Source: Rubrivivax sp. SCN 71-131 (lineage in GTDB: Bacteria; Pseudomonadota; Gammaproteobacteria; Burkholderiales; Burkholderiaceae_C). From it: DNA of 64,000 nucleotides. This document shows, in pieces, positions 1-8,593 of the stretch (positions are counted from its first letter, which is position 1; every line of letters begins with the position of its first letter). The notes beneath the pieces were generated by a model. The model made no database searches. It was not told the DNA's origin and was given only the letters and a program-made list of their open reading frames with translations. Location of the stretch: assembly GCA_001724995.1 (NCBI GenBank), contig MEFD01000027.1:1-64000 (forward strand), written 5' to 3'. Both the position numbers and the translations under genes were made by a program.

Positions 1-99
1 AAACGCTGTCCGCGATCAGCGTGAAACGGTGTCCGCCTTGCCGTGAAACGCTGTCCGCGATCCCGTGAAATGGGTGTCCGCGATGGCGTGAAATACGCA
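1..99. repeat. IS21-like element terminus with tandem terminal repeats (element continues off the window)
   Basis: Four imperfect copies of a 22-23 bp unit run in tandem, at 1-20 (partial), 21-42, 43-64 and 65-87, and a last partial copy ends in TACGCA at about 99. Each unit reads roughly GTGAAAcgcTGTCCGCGATc. Multiple repeats inside a terminus that ends in CA are typical of IS21-family elements, so I infer that the end of such an element lies here and that its transposase genes lie upstream, outside the window. The repeat structure is seen directly; the family assignment is inference. Confidence 0.55.
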
Positions 100-246
100 C
101 GGCAGCACTACGTGATCTGCGACCTCGTGCCGCAAGGCATCGTGGTGCTGACGGTTCAGCATCAGGTGCGCGACATCGAAACCCTGATCGCTGAACTGAC
201 CCCGGTCTTTCACGCCGAGTTCGGACGGTTGAAGCGGAAAGCCTGA
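100..246 (+). pseudogene. RelE/ParE-like toxin, C-terminal remnant
   Basis: The open frame downstream of the IS-like repeats encodes about 48 residues beginning RQHYVICDLVPQG and containing VVLTVQHQVRDIE, which resembles the last beta strands of RelE/ParE toxins (typical form VxxLxVxHqxRD). The N-terminal half is missing and the frame enters directly from repeat DNA, so the gene looks cut by the insertion. No antitoxin partner is visible downstream. The family call rests on the short strand pattern only; an unrelated short protein is possible. Confidence 0.4.
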
Positions 247-474
247 TCGCGGCCCCGCCCATTGCCGCTCACGCCCGCTGCATTGCCATTTGAGTGACAA
301 AGACGGAATTCAACTGGTCAACCGTCCGCCACCATTCAAGGGTCCGCAAAGGGCCCGGTAAGACCCCTTCGAGCACTTGCCAATGCCGAAATGGGCGTGA
401 ACGTGTCTGGCTCGGGTGGCCTCGCCGGGTTATGGCGATGACACGGTTCGGGTGAGCGAGGGCGCGTCGCCCGA

Positions 475-1128
475 TCACGCCGCCGCGGGCGCGGCGGCAA
501 AGGCTTGCAGCGGCGCAAGCGCGAGCAGGCGCGAGGCATCGGCAGGCGTGCCGTGCAGCCAGCGATCGACGTCATGCGACTCGATGGGAATGACGGAGCG
601 CTTGTCCTGCTCGTCGGGCCCCGCCGTGGCCTTGGGCTTGTGCATCCGGCGCATGAGCGGATGGGCGTCGGCGTTGATGGTGAGCATCGTGTAACTCTCG
701 ATCCATTCGCCGCTGTGCCGGTCGAGCCAGGCGTTCCACAGTCCGGCAAGGCCCCAGGGCTGGCCGTCGGCGCGTCGAAAGGTCCACCAGACGTTGCGCC
801 CCGTTTCCCAGCACGGCTCGTCGAATGAAGCCGCCGGGATGATGCAGCGCTGCCCGCGGGCCCATGGCTGCCGGAAGCTCGCCTTGCGGGCCAGTTCCTC
901 CGAGCGGGCGTTGTGGGTCTGGTAGGACAGCCTGGGTGTCTGCGCGAATCCCGGGATCAGGCCCCATTGCCCGACCACCAGTTCGCGCTCACCCTTGGCG
1001 GCGCGGATGAACGGGCCCTGCGCCCTCGGGTAGATGGACGCTTCCCACCACTGCGGCGGGTTGCGGCCGCCGAGGTGCCAGAGGCGTTCGATGGCGGCAA
1101 GGTCGGGGGCGACGTACCGATTGCACAT
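475..1128 (-). CDS. yedK: SOS response-associated peptidase (SRAP/YedK/HMCES family)
   Basis: The 217-residue protein begins MCNRY, which places Cys2 at the mature N-terminus, where SRAP proteins form a thiazolidine crosslink with abasic sites in single-stranded DNA. The rest of the active-site set is visible: Asn73 in NARSEE, Glu104 and His156 in NADAHPLM. Length matches the family (about 220). The protein shields abasic sites in ssDNA at replication forks. It lies 82 bp downstream of tamB on the same strand and could be read through from it, but has no functional link to it. No LexA-type box was found between 1129 and 1210. ATG start at 1128. Confidence 0.93.
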   Translation of the reverse strand: MCNRYVAPDLAAIERLWHLGGRNPPQWWEASIYPRAQGPFIRAAKGERELVVGQWGLIPGFAQTPRLSYQTHNARSEELARKASFRQPWARGQRCIIPAASFDEPCWETGRNVWWTFRRADGQPWGLAGLWNAWLDRHSGEWIESYTMLTINADAHPLMRRMHKPKATAGPDEQDKRSVIPIESHDVDRWLHGTPADASRLLALAPLQAFAAAPAAA

Positions 1129-1210
1129 ACTCGCATTGTCCTGCCGGGCAGGCGCCCATGACCTTTCCCGGCCGTCGGGCGTCCGACCCGCGGCAAGGTG
1201 CGTCCTTGCT

Positions 1211-4200
1211 TCACTTGCCCGCGGCAGCCGGCGGTGCGCCCTGCAGCCGCCACACCCAGATCACGTCCAGCGAGTTCTCGGCCCCGGACTGCGCCCGCAG
1301 CGTGAAGCGCTGGGCGATGCGGTAGATGAGCTGCCAGGTGCCGGTGGTGGCGTTGACGCCGCGCTCGTAGCCGACGTACCAGCGGCGCGAGAGCTGCTTG
1401 CCCAGGCTGACGACGGTCTCGCGCACGTTGCCTTCGCCGGTCTGGTGCAGGCTCAGCGAGTCCAGGCCGAGGTTGCGCAGCAGGGCATCGGTGGGCGCCT
1501 CGCCTTCACCGGCCAGCAGCGCCACCGCGGCGCGCTGCAGCAGCGCGGTGTCGGCACTGCCCAGGCCGTCGGAGGCACGGCCGAGCACCAGCCAGCTCAG
1601 CTTGTCGGACTCGCTCATGTCGTCATCGGCGTAGAGGCGAACGCGCGGCGCGGCCGGGCTCCCGGTGATCGCCACGCCGACGTCGACGTCGAGGTTGGGC
1701 CGCAGCGCCAGCACGTCCAGCGCCGGGTTGGCGGCGTCGCCGGTGAAGACCAACAGGCCGCGCGCGATGTCCAGCTTCTGCCCGTAGGCGGCGTAGTGGC
1801 CGCCTTCGGCGTTGACGCTGCCGCGCAGCGTCAGCCGCCCGGCCTGGCTGCCGATGAGGAGCTTGCCGCCAAGCGTCGTGTCCAGCCCGCGGCCGCGCAC
1901 GCGCAGCCTCTGGCCGAGGTCGAGTTCGACGGCCACCTGCATGTCGCGTCTGGGCCCCGGTGCGGTGGCGGCCGGCGCGTCTGTGCCGCCCGCGTGCGCG
2001 CGGCGCAGCACCACGTCCTCGTCGAGCGTGGGGGCGTCGCTGCGGGAGAGGTCGAACAGCCCCTCGTCGACGCGCACGTGGCCGCCGAGGCTCGGCTTGC
2101 CGGCGGCGATGTCGAGCGTGAGCCGGCCGCTGGCGACGATCTGGCGGTCGATGCGCCCGAGCACGCGAAAGCGCTCGGCGTCCAGCGTGAGGCGGCTGGG
2201 CGCGCGGCCGCTGAGATCGATGCGTCCGCCGACGCTTGCGCGGCCCTCGCCACCCTGCAGCGTGAAGCGCTCGATCTCGGCGGACGGGCCGCGCAGGCGC
2301 AGCAGCGCTTCGCCCTGCGCCACGTCCACGCCCAGCAGCAGGTTGCGCACCGCGACCTTGCCCGCGCGTACCTCGCCGGCGTAGTCCGGGTCCCCGATGC
2401 GACCACCGACGCTGGCCACCGTGTGCATCTCGCCCGAGAGCCGCCAGCCCGGCGGCAGCCAGTTGCCCCAGATGCCGATGTTGGCCACGTGCGCCTGCAC
2501 GAGGCCATCGATCGCGGTGTCGGCGTCGGGCCAGCGCTGCTCGGGGCGCGTGCGCAGGTTCAGCCGTGCCGAGGCCTCGCCCAGCGTGCGCCCGGCGAAG
2601 GCGCCGGCCACCTCCCAGCGACCGCCATGGGCGTTGGCCAGCAGCCGCAGCTCGCTCAGGCCGAAGGGGGCGCTCGCGTTCTCCTCGGACAGGCGCAGGT
2701 CGCCGTCGCGGCGCTCGAAGACGATCTCGGCGTCGACCGTCTCGGCCACGCGCAGGTCGATGCTCGCCGCCAGGCGCAGGTCGCCCTGCCAGCCGAGCTT
2801 GGGCTGCAACCGGGCCAGCAACGGCGCCAGGGGGAAGGGCTCGATGTCCGCGCGCAGCGCAAAGGCCGCGCGCGGCCCGCTCAGGTCCACGCGCACCTCG
2901 TCCCAGCGCAGGGCGGTGGCGTCGGCCAGTTGCAGGCGGCCGGCGCTGGCCTGCAGCTCCTGCAATCCGGTCGCGCCGTCCAGGCGCAGGGCCAGGCGCA
3001 GGTCGCGGGCCTGGGCCCAGGGCGGCGCGCCGCGCACGGCAAGCAGCGCCTGGCCGCTCCAGGGCAGCAGGGCCAGCTGCGCATTGCGCGCCGCCCAATG
3101 GCCGCCGCCGCGGCCGTCGCCGCTCCATTGCCCCTCTGCGTCGGCGCGCAGCAGCGTCCCCGCTGCGGGGCCGAGCGCCAGACCCTTCTGCAGCGCAGGC
3201 GAGGGGCCCGCCGGCAACGCGGCCGCCAGCTCCAGGCGATGCTGGCGCCAGGTGCCGCGCAGTCCGGCCTGCAGCAGCGCCAGCCGCGCCGCGCCCTGGG
3301 CGACGTCCGAGGCGTCGATCTTCAGCAGCAGCGGCTCCTCGCTGCCGGTGTCGAAACGCCACTGCGCGCTGGCGCCGCGCGCGGCGAGGGCGCCGGCCTG
3401 CAGTCCGGCGAGCTGCAGCTGACCCTGGCTGCGCACCGTCGGCCAGCGGCCGTCGAGGCTCAGGCCGGCCTCGGCGCTGCCGCCCTGCGGCGCCCAGGCC
3501 GCGCCTTGGGGAACGAGCCGCACCAGCGGCGCCAGCGCGGCCAGGCGCGGGGCCTGCACCTCGAACTGCAGGTGGTCGTCGCGACCTTCGCCGAGCGGGT
3601 CTCCCTGGCCGTGCACGCTCAGACGGTTGCCGGCCAACTCCAGCTCGGCGCGCAGGTGCGCAGGGGCGGCCTTCCCGGGCTGCTGGCGCAGATCGAGCGC
3701 CAGCGTCAGCGGCACGCCCGCGAGTTGCGAGTTCGCCAGGCTCAGGCGACCGCTGCCCCCGACCTGCTGCGCCAGCGCCAGGGGCGGCAGCGCCAGCGGC
3801 GACGGCGGCAGCGCGAGATCCAGCGCCCACTGGCCCGAGAGCCGGTGCCGGCCCTGCCGCCAGGCCGAACCCTCGGGCCCCGGCCACCAGGGCAGGGGAT
3901 CGAAGTCCTCCAGCTTGCCGTTCGTGCGGATCCGCCAGGGGCCCTGGCCGCTGCGCCGGGCGTCGAGGTCGAGCGTGGCGTGTGCACTGCCGGCGCGTGC
4001 ACGCAGCGTGCGCAACTGGACTTCGCGCACGCTCGCCCGGCCGTCGATCTCCACGCTCACCGGCAGCGGGCCACCGTGCAGCCGGCCCTCGAGCGTACTC
4101 TGCACCTCCACCGACAGCGCCGCACGACGGCTCGAAGGCTCGGGCGGCGCGCCGGGGTCGGGCGAGGGCAGGCCGCGCACGGTGAACGCCAGCGGCCCGC

Positions 4201-5479
4201 TCAACTGCATCGCGGCGGCGCGGCCGTCCAGCCGCTGCGGTTGCAGGGCCTCGAGCCGGCTCTCGATGCGCAGCTGCTCGCCGCTCCAGTCGCCACGGCC
4301 CTGCCAGCGGCCTGCCGCCTCGGCGCCCTCGCCCAGCAGCAGATCGAAGCGCTCGATCAGCAGCCGGCCGCGGTCCGCGCTGGGGCTGCTGAGCCTGGCC
4401 TGCAGGCGGCGCAGCGGCAGCCGCCGCGCGTCCCAGCGGCCGGGCAGGCGGTTCTCGATCTCCACGCTCGCGGCCAGCGGGCCATCGGCGGCGTGACTCT
4501 CGATGTCCATGCGGCCGCCGAGCGCGGTGCGCGGCGCGCCGCCGATGAGCGATTGCAGGTCCAGCGCCTGCGTGCGCAGCTGCAGCTTCGCCAACGGCCA
4601 GGCCTGCAGCGGCGTGATGGTCGACTCCACCTCCAGCCGCGGCGGGGCGGCGCCGCGCGTGGCCGCCTCGCCCTGCAGGCGCGCCTGCAGCGCGAACTGC
4701 GCCAGCGGCCCGCTGGCCTGGATCTGCGCCGACCAGGGCGGCCCCTCGCCGCGTGCGCGCGCCTGCGCCTGCACCTGCAGCGTGAAGGGCGGGCGAGCGG
4801 CGAGCACGAGTGTGCCTTCGACATGCGCGCGTTCCCAGTCGAAGGCCAGCGTGCGCGCCTCGTAGCCGCGGCCCGCGGCCGGCCACAGGCGCACGTCGCG
4901 TGCCCGGGCGTCGCGCATCAGCGGCAGCTGGTCGATGCGCAGCTCGGCCACGGCGGCTGCGTCGGCGTCCAGCCGCAGCGGCAGCTCCAGGGTCCCGGGC
5001 ATGACGATCGGGCGCGGCCCGGCCGTGCCGGTGTCGACCTCGACGCGACGTGCCTGCAGCCGGCGCGCGCTCAGGCCCAGCCACTTGCCCGGGGCCGGGT
5101 GCCAGTGCCACTGCAGGCCCTCGCCGACGAAATCGTCGATCGCCACCCACTGCTGGTCGTCGTCCCAGCGCACGACCAGGCGCCGGACCGCGAAGCGCTC
5201 GGAAAGCAGTGCGCCCTCGCTGCCCTGCAGCTCGATGCCCGGCACGCGCGCGAGCAGCCAGGCCGTGCCCTGCGGGCTGCGCAGCAGCCACAGCGCCAGA
5301 CCGCCCAGCGACGTCAGCAGCAGCACGCCCAGCAAGGCCATCGCCAGGATCGGAAACGCCAGCTGCCAGGCGGCGTGCAGCGGCCCGCCCGGCGAGGCGG
5401 GCGCCACGGGCGCCGGCGGAGGTGGGGGCGAAGGCAGGCGGGGTTCGGCTGACATCGACGAGCGCTCGAATCGGGTCAC
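1211..5479 (-). CDS. tamB: Translocation and assembly module protein TamB
   Basis: This 1422-residue protein has the TamB layout: a short Pro-rich cytoplasmic N-terminus, one membrane anchor at about residues 38-67, a very long periplasmic stretch of beta repeats, and a C-terminal DUF490 domain. TamB is an inner-membrane-anchored bridge that works with TamA in outer-membrane protein assembly and in moving phospholipid toward the outer membrane. It follows tamA with no gap: the TGA of tamA (5482-5480) is followed at once by a GTG at 5479. An ATG at 5455 would give a protein 8 residues shorter and is an equally good start. Neither has a strong Shine-Dalgarno. Confidence 0.93.
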   Translation of the reverse strand: MTRFERSSMSAEPRLPSPPPPPAPVAPASPGGPLHAAWQLAFPILAMALLGVLLLTSLGGLALWLLRSPQGTAWLLARVPGIELQGSEGALLSERFAVRRLVVRWDDDQQWVAIDDFVGEGLQWHWHPAPGKWLGLSARRLQARRVEVDTGTAGPRPIVMPGTLELPLRLDADAAAVAELRIDQLPLMRDARARDVRLWPAAGRGYEARTLAFDWERAHVEGTLVLAARPPFTLQVQAQARARGEGPPWSAQIQASGPLAQFALQARLQGEAATRGAAPPRLEVESTITPLQAWPLAKLQLRTQALDLQSLIGGAPRTALGGRMDIESHAADGPLAASVEIENRLPGRWDARRLPLRRLQARLSSPSADRGRLLIERFDLLLGEGAEAAGRWQGRGDWSGEQLRIESRLEALQPQRLDGRAAAMQLSGPLAFTVRGLPSPDPGAPPEPSSRRAALSVEVQSTLEGRLHGGPLPVSVEIDGRASVREVQLRTLRARAGSAHATLDLDARRSGQGPWRIRTNGKLEDFDPLPWWPGPEGSAWRQGRHRLSGQWALDLALPPSPLALPPLALAQQVGGSGRLSLANSQLAGVPLTLALDLRQQPGKAAPAHLRAELELAGNRLSVHGQGDPLGEGRDDHLQFEVQAPRLAALAPLVRLVPQGAAWAPQGGSAEAGLSLDGRWPTVRSQGQLQLAGLQAGALAARGASAQWRFDTGSEEPLLLKIDASDVAQGAARLALLQAGLRGTWRQHRLELAAALPAGPSPALQKGLALGPAAGTLLRADAEGQWSGDGRGGGHWAARNAQLALLPWSGQALLAVRGAPPWAQARDLRLALRLDGATGLQELQASAGRLQLADATALRWDEVRVDLSGPRAAFALRADIEPFPLAPLLARLQPKLGWQGDLRLAASIDLRVAETVDAEIVFERRDGDLRLSEENASAPFGLSELRLLANAHGGRWEVAGAFAGRTLGEASARLNLRTRPEQRWPDADTAIDGLVQAHVANIGIWGNWLPPGWRLSGEMHTVASVGGRIGDPDYAGEVRAGKVAVRNLLLGVDVAQGEALLRLRGPSAEIERFTLQGGEGRASVGGRIDLSGRAPSRLTLDAERFRVLGRIDRQIVASGRLTLDIAAGKPSLGGHVRVDEGLFDLSRSDAPTLDEDVVLRRAHAGGTDAPAATAPGPRRDMQVAVELDLGQRLRVRGRGLDTTLGGKLLIGSQAGRLTLRGSVNAEGGHYAAYGQKLDIARGLLVFTGDAANPALDVLALRPNLDVDVGVAITGSPAAPRVRLYADDDMSESDKLSWLVLGRASDGLGSADTALLQRAAVALLAGEGEAPTDALLRNLGLDSLSLHQTGEGNVRETVVSLGKQLSRRWYVGYERGVNATTGTWQLIYRIAQRFTLRAQSGAENSLDVIWVWRLQGAPPAAAGK

Positions 5480-7348
5480 TCAGAACGCGATCGCGACGCT
5501 GAAGTGCAGGCGCATGCGCCGCACTTCCTGGCCGTAGGCCAGGTCCAGCCGCAGCGGCCCGACGGGGCTGCGCCAGCGCAGACCCACGCCGTAGCCCAGC
5601 GCCGGATCGAGACGCCTGAAGTCCTCGGCCGCGCGTCCGGCGTCGAGGAAGACCGCGCCCCACAGCGAGGGCATGCTGGCGACGAAGGGCCGCGCCAGTT
5701 CGACGCTGCCCGTGGCCAGCACCGGTCCCGAGCCGACGATGCCGTTGCTCACCGGTCCGAGCGTGCGGTAGCCGTAACCGCGCACCGAGTCGTCCCCGCC
5801 GGCGCGAAAGAGCTGCGACTCCGGTCCGACGACGCCGCGGCCGAGAAAGACCTGTCCGAGTTCGACGCGCGCCTGGCCGTACCAGGACTGCCCGAGCGGC
5901 TGGTAGCCCGTCAGCCGCAGGTAGCCGCGCGCGAACGGCCCGCTGCGTGAGGCGCTGCCGTGCGAGCGGCCCAGCCCCCCCTGCAGGGTGAGCGTGTAGC
6001 CCTCGGTGGGCAGGAGGGCGCTGTCGAGGCGGCGCCAGGTGAAGTGGGCGTTGCCCGAGACCGCGAAGGTCCAGGCGCTCGTGAGGTCGGTGCTGCGCAC
6101 GCCGCGTTCGACCTCCGCGAACAGCAGCCGTTCCTGGCGGCTCGAATCCTGGCTGCGGCCCAGGCGCAGGCGCTGCGAGGTCACGACGTCGGTGGACGAG
6201 ACGAGGCGCTCGATGGCGCCGCCGAGCAGCCAGCGGCGAAAGTGCTCGCCGGGGTGCGTGCTGACCTCACCGTTCCAGGCCTGGCGCACGCGGCCGAGTT
6301 CGAACAGATTGCTCGACGATACGGCGTGCCCGAACACGCGCCGGTAGCTGTGCTCGAGCGAGGCGCGCGGCCCGGTGTTGGCGCTCACGCCCACGCCGAC
6401 GGTGTAGACCTGCAGCGGCTGCTCGCGCAACTGCACCTGCAATGGCGTTGCCGCCGCGTGCGCGGGATCCGCGTCGAGCGTGACGCTCACGCTCTCGAAC
6501 AGGCCGGCGCGCTGCAGCCGCTCCTGGTAGTCGAGCAGCAGCGCCTCGGTCACCGGCGTGCCCGGGGCGAAGGGGGCCAGCGCCAGTACGGTCCGCAGTT
6601 CCTGCTGCTGCAAGCCCTGCACGCGAATCTCGCCGCTGCGAAAGAGCGGGCCGCTCTCGGCGACCACGAAGAGGCGGGCGCTGTCCTGCTCGTCGTCGAT
6701 CTCGGCGGCGGTGCCGGCCCAGCTCGCGCTGGCGTAGCCGGCGCCGCGCAGCCGCGCCAGCGCCGCGGTCTTGGCGTCGCGCCAGGCCTCGTCGCGAAAG
6801 ACGCTGCCCTCGGGCAGCGTCCAGGCGTGGCGCAGGTCGGCGAGCACGCGCGCGGCGTCCGGGTCGCCGGCCTCCCGGGCTTCCTCGAGCTCGCCCTGGG
6901 CTTCCAGCGTGACGCGTGCCACGCGGGTCCGCGGGCCGGGATCGACCCGCACGCGCACCGTCTCGGGCGCGCCGGGCACGACGGTGCCCAGGCGCTCGAT
7001 CCTCACCGTCGGCCGGAAGTAGCCCTCGGTGCGCAGCAGGTCGCGCGCGCGCGTGGGCGTCACGTCCAGCAGCCGCTGCAACTCGGTGTCGGTGACAGCG
7101 TCGCCGCGCGAGAGCTGCGCCAGGCGCGAGAGCTCGAGGTGGCGCTGCAGCAGGTCGCGCAGCGGCGCCGGGGCGTCGATCTCGACGCGCACCACCGGCG
7201 GACCCTCGGGTGCAGCCGCGGCGGCCGCGGCTTCGCGCGCGCCGGCATCCGGGCGCGCTCGGTCCAGCACCGAGCAGCCGCCCAGCACGAGGGCAAGGGC
7301 GAGCGCAGCCACGGCGTTTCCCGGGGCCGGGCGCGCCCCCGGCCTCAT
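5480..7348 (-). CDS. tamA: Outer-membrane assembly factor TamA (Omp85 family)
   Basis: The 622-residue protein has POTRA-like repeats at about residues 50-280 and a C-terminal 16-strand Omp85/BamA-type barrel that ends in SVAIAF, with the terminal Phe expected of the beta signal. TamA is the outer-membrane half of the TamAB complex. The N-terminus is unusual: residues 11-25 form a short hydrophobic stretch ending LVLGGC-S, a good lipobox with Cys25, so the protein may be a lipoprotein and not a plain signal-peptidase-I substrate. The ATG at 7348 overlaps the TGA of the upstream VWA gene (ATGA), so the two are translationally coupled. Confidence 0.92.
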   Translation of the reverse strand: MRPGARPAPGNAVAALALALVLGGCSVLDRARPDAGAREAAAAAAAPEGPPVVRVEIDAPAPLRDLLQRHLELSRLAQLSRGDAVTDTELQRLLDVTPTRARDLLRTEGYFRPTVRIERLGTVVPGAPETVRVRVDPGPRTRVARVTLEAQGELEEAREAGDPDAARVLADLRHAWTLPEGSVFRDEAWRDAKTAALARLRGAGYASASWAGTAAEIDDEQDSARLFVVAESGPLFRSGEIRVQGLQQQELRTVLALAPFAPGTPVTEALLLDYQERLQRAGLFESVSVTLDADPAHAAATPLQVQLREQPLQVYTVGVGVSANTGPRASLEHSYRRVFGHAVSSSNLFELGRVRQAWNGEVSTHPGEHFRRWLLGGAIERLVSSTDVVTSQRLRLGRSQDSSRQERLLFAEVERGVRSTDLTSAWTFAVSGNAHFTWRRLDSALLPTEGYTLTLQGGLGRSHGSASRSGPFARGYLRLTGYQPLGQSWYGQARVELGQVFLGRGVVGPESQLFRAGGDDSVRGYGYRTLGPVSNGIVGSGPVLATGSVELARPFVASMPSLWGAVFLDAGRAAEDFRRLDPALGYGVGLRWRSPVGPLRLDLAYGQEVRRMRLHFSVAIAF

Positions 7349-8517
7349 TTGCTCAGCAGCCGCATCGCCCCCTCGAGCCCGGCCAGCGTGAGCGGGAACA
7401 TGCGCTGGTTCATCAGTTGCTGGACGATGGCGATGCTCTGGCGGTACTGCCAGACGCCCTGCGGCTCGGGGTTGATCCACGCGAAGTGCGGGAAGGCGTG
7501 CGTCAGGCGCTGCAGCCACTCCGCGCCGGCCTCTTCGTTGTTGTACTCGACGCTGCCGCCGGGCTGCAGGATCTCGTAGGGGCTCATCGTCGCGTCGCCG
7601 ACGAAGACGAGCTTGTAGTCGCGGTTGTACTTGCGGATCACATCCCAGGTCGGGAACTTCTCGCTGTACCGGCGGCGGTTGTTCTTCCACATGAAGTCGT
7701 AGACGCAGTTGTGGAAGTAATAGAACTCGAGGTGCTTGAACTCGCTCTTGGCGGCGCTGAACAGCTCCTCGACACGGTGGATGTGCTCGTCCATGGTGCC
7801 GCCGACGTCCATCAGCAGCAGCACCTTCACCTTGTTGTGGCGCTCGGGCACCATCTTGATGTCCAGCAGCCCGGCGTTGGCGGCGGTGCTGTGGATGGTG
7901 TCGTCGATGTCGAGCTCGAGCTCCGAGCCCTCGCGCGCGAAGCGGCGCAGCCGGCGCAGCGCGACCTTGATGTTGCGCGTGCCGAGCTCCTTGGTGTCGT
8001 CGTAGTCCTTGTAGGCGCGCTGGTCCCACACCTTGACGGCGCTGCGGTTGCGGCCCCGGTCCTGGCCGATGCGGATGCCCTGCGGGTTGACGCCGTAGGC
8101 ACCGAAGGGGCTGGTGCCGCCGGTGCCGATCCACTTGCTGCCGCCCTGGTGGCGCTCCTTCTGCTCCTGCAGGCGCTTCTGCAGCGTCTGCATGAGCTCG
8201 TCCCAGCCCATCTTCTCGATCGCCGCCTTGTCCTCCTCGCTGAGCTCGAGCTCGAGCGTCTTGCGCAGCCACTCGAGCGGCACGTCCTGCGTGAAGTCGG
8301 TGAGCAGCTCGACGCCCTTGAAGTAGGAGGCAAAGGCGCGGTCGAACTTGTCGAACAGCGCCTCGTCCTTGACCAGCGTGGCGCGCGCAAGGTAGTAGAA
8401 GTCGTCGACCGAAGGGCCGATGACCTCGGCCTTCAAGGCCTGCAGCAGCGTCAGGTACTCCTTGACCGACACCGCAAGCTTGGCCGCCCGCAGCGTGTAG
8501 AAGAAGTTGATGAGCAT
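7345..8517 (-). CDS. VWA domain protein, CoxE-like
   Basis: The protein has 390 residues. The first 200 are helical and rich in charged residues, and the C-terminal half is a von Willebrand A fold with the metal site LLMDVGGTMDEHI, a DxGGT variant of the usual DxSxS MIDAS. CoxE-like VWA proteins act with MoxR AAA+ ATPases as metal-loading or chaperone pairs; the matching MoxR gene is in the same gene string at 11331-12185. The stop overlaps the tamA start by 4 bp. The client of this pair is unknown. Start at the ATG at 8517, since MLINFFYTLRAA is the usual N-terminus of the subgroup. Confidence 0.88.
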   Translation of the reverse strand: MLINFFYTLRAAKLAVSVKEYLTLLQALKAEVIGPSVDDFYYLARATLVKDEALFDKFDRAFASYFKGVELLTDFTQDVPLEWLRKTLELELSEEDKAAIEKMGWDELMQTLQKRLQEQKERHQGGSKWIGTGGTSPFGAYGVNPQGIRIGQDRGRNRSAVKVWDQRAYKDYDDTKELGTRNIKVALRRLRRFAREGSELELDIDDTIHSTAANAGLLDIKMVPERHNKVKVLLLMDVGGTMDEHIHRVEELFSAAKSEFKHLEFYYFHNCVYDFMWKNNRRRYSEKFPTWDVIRKYNRDYKLVFVGDATMSPYEILQPGGSVEYNNEEAGAEWLQRLTHAFPHFAWINPEPQGVWQYRQSIAIVQQLMNQRMFPLTLAGLEGAMRLLSK

Positions 8518-8593
8518 CGCGGCGCCTCCGTGCAGACCGTATTGTCGCCTTGCCCCGCCTCGCGCGGCCTCGTGCGGCCCTTCAGGCAGCCCT

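Noticed and set aside
1..99. CRISPR array
   Set aside because: Repeats are directly adjacent with no unique spacers and vary in sequence; they fit an insertion-element end better.
269..478. Short minus-strand frame beside yedK (about 69 codons)
   Set aside because: No recognised motif and no ribosome-binding site. Kept as non-coding.
1129..1210. LexA box for yedK
   Set aside because: No CTGT-N8-ACAG match; the CCTGCC/GGCAGG repeat here has a 1-base centre and no known meaning.
1034..5452. A 1472-codon open frame on the plus strand through tamB, and similar very long plus- or minus-strand frames opposite other genes
   Set aside because: They are antisense to clearly recognisable proteins, have no domain motifs, and arise because stop codons are rare in antisense frames of high-GC genes.
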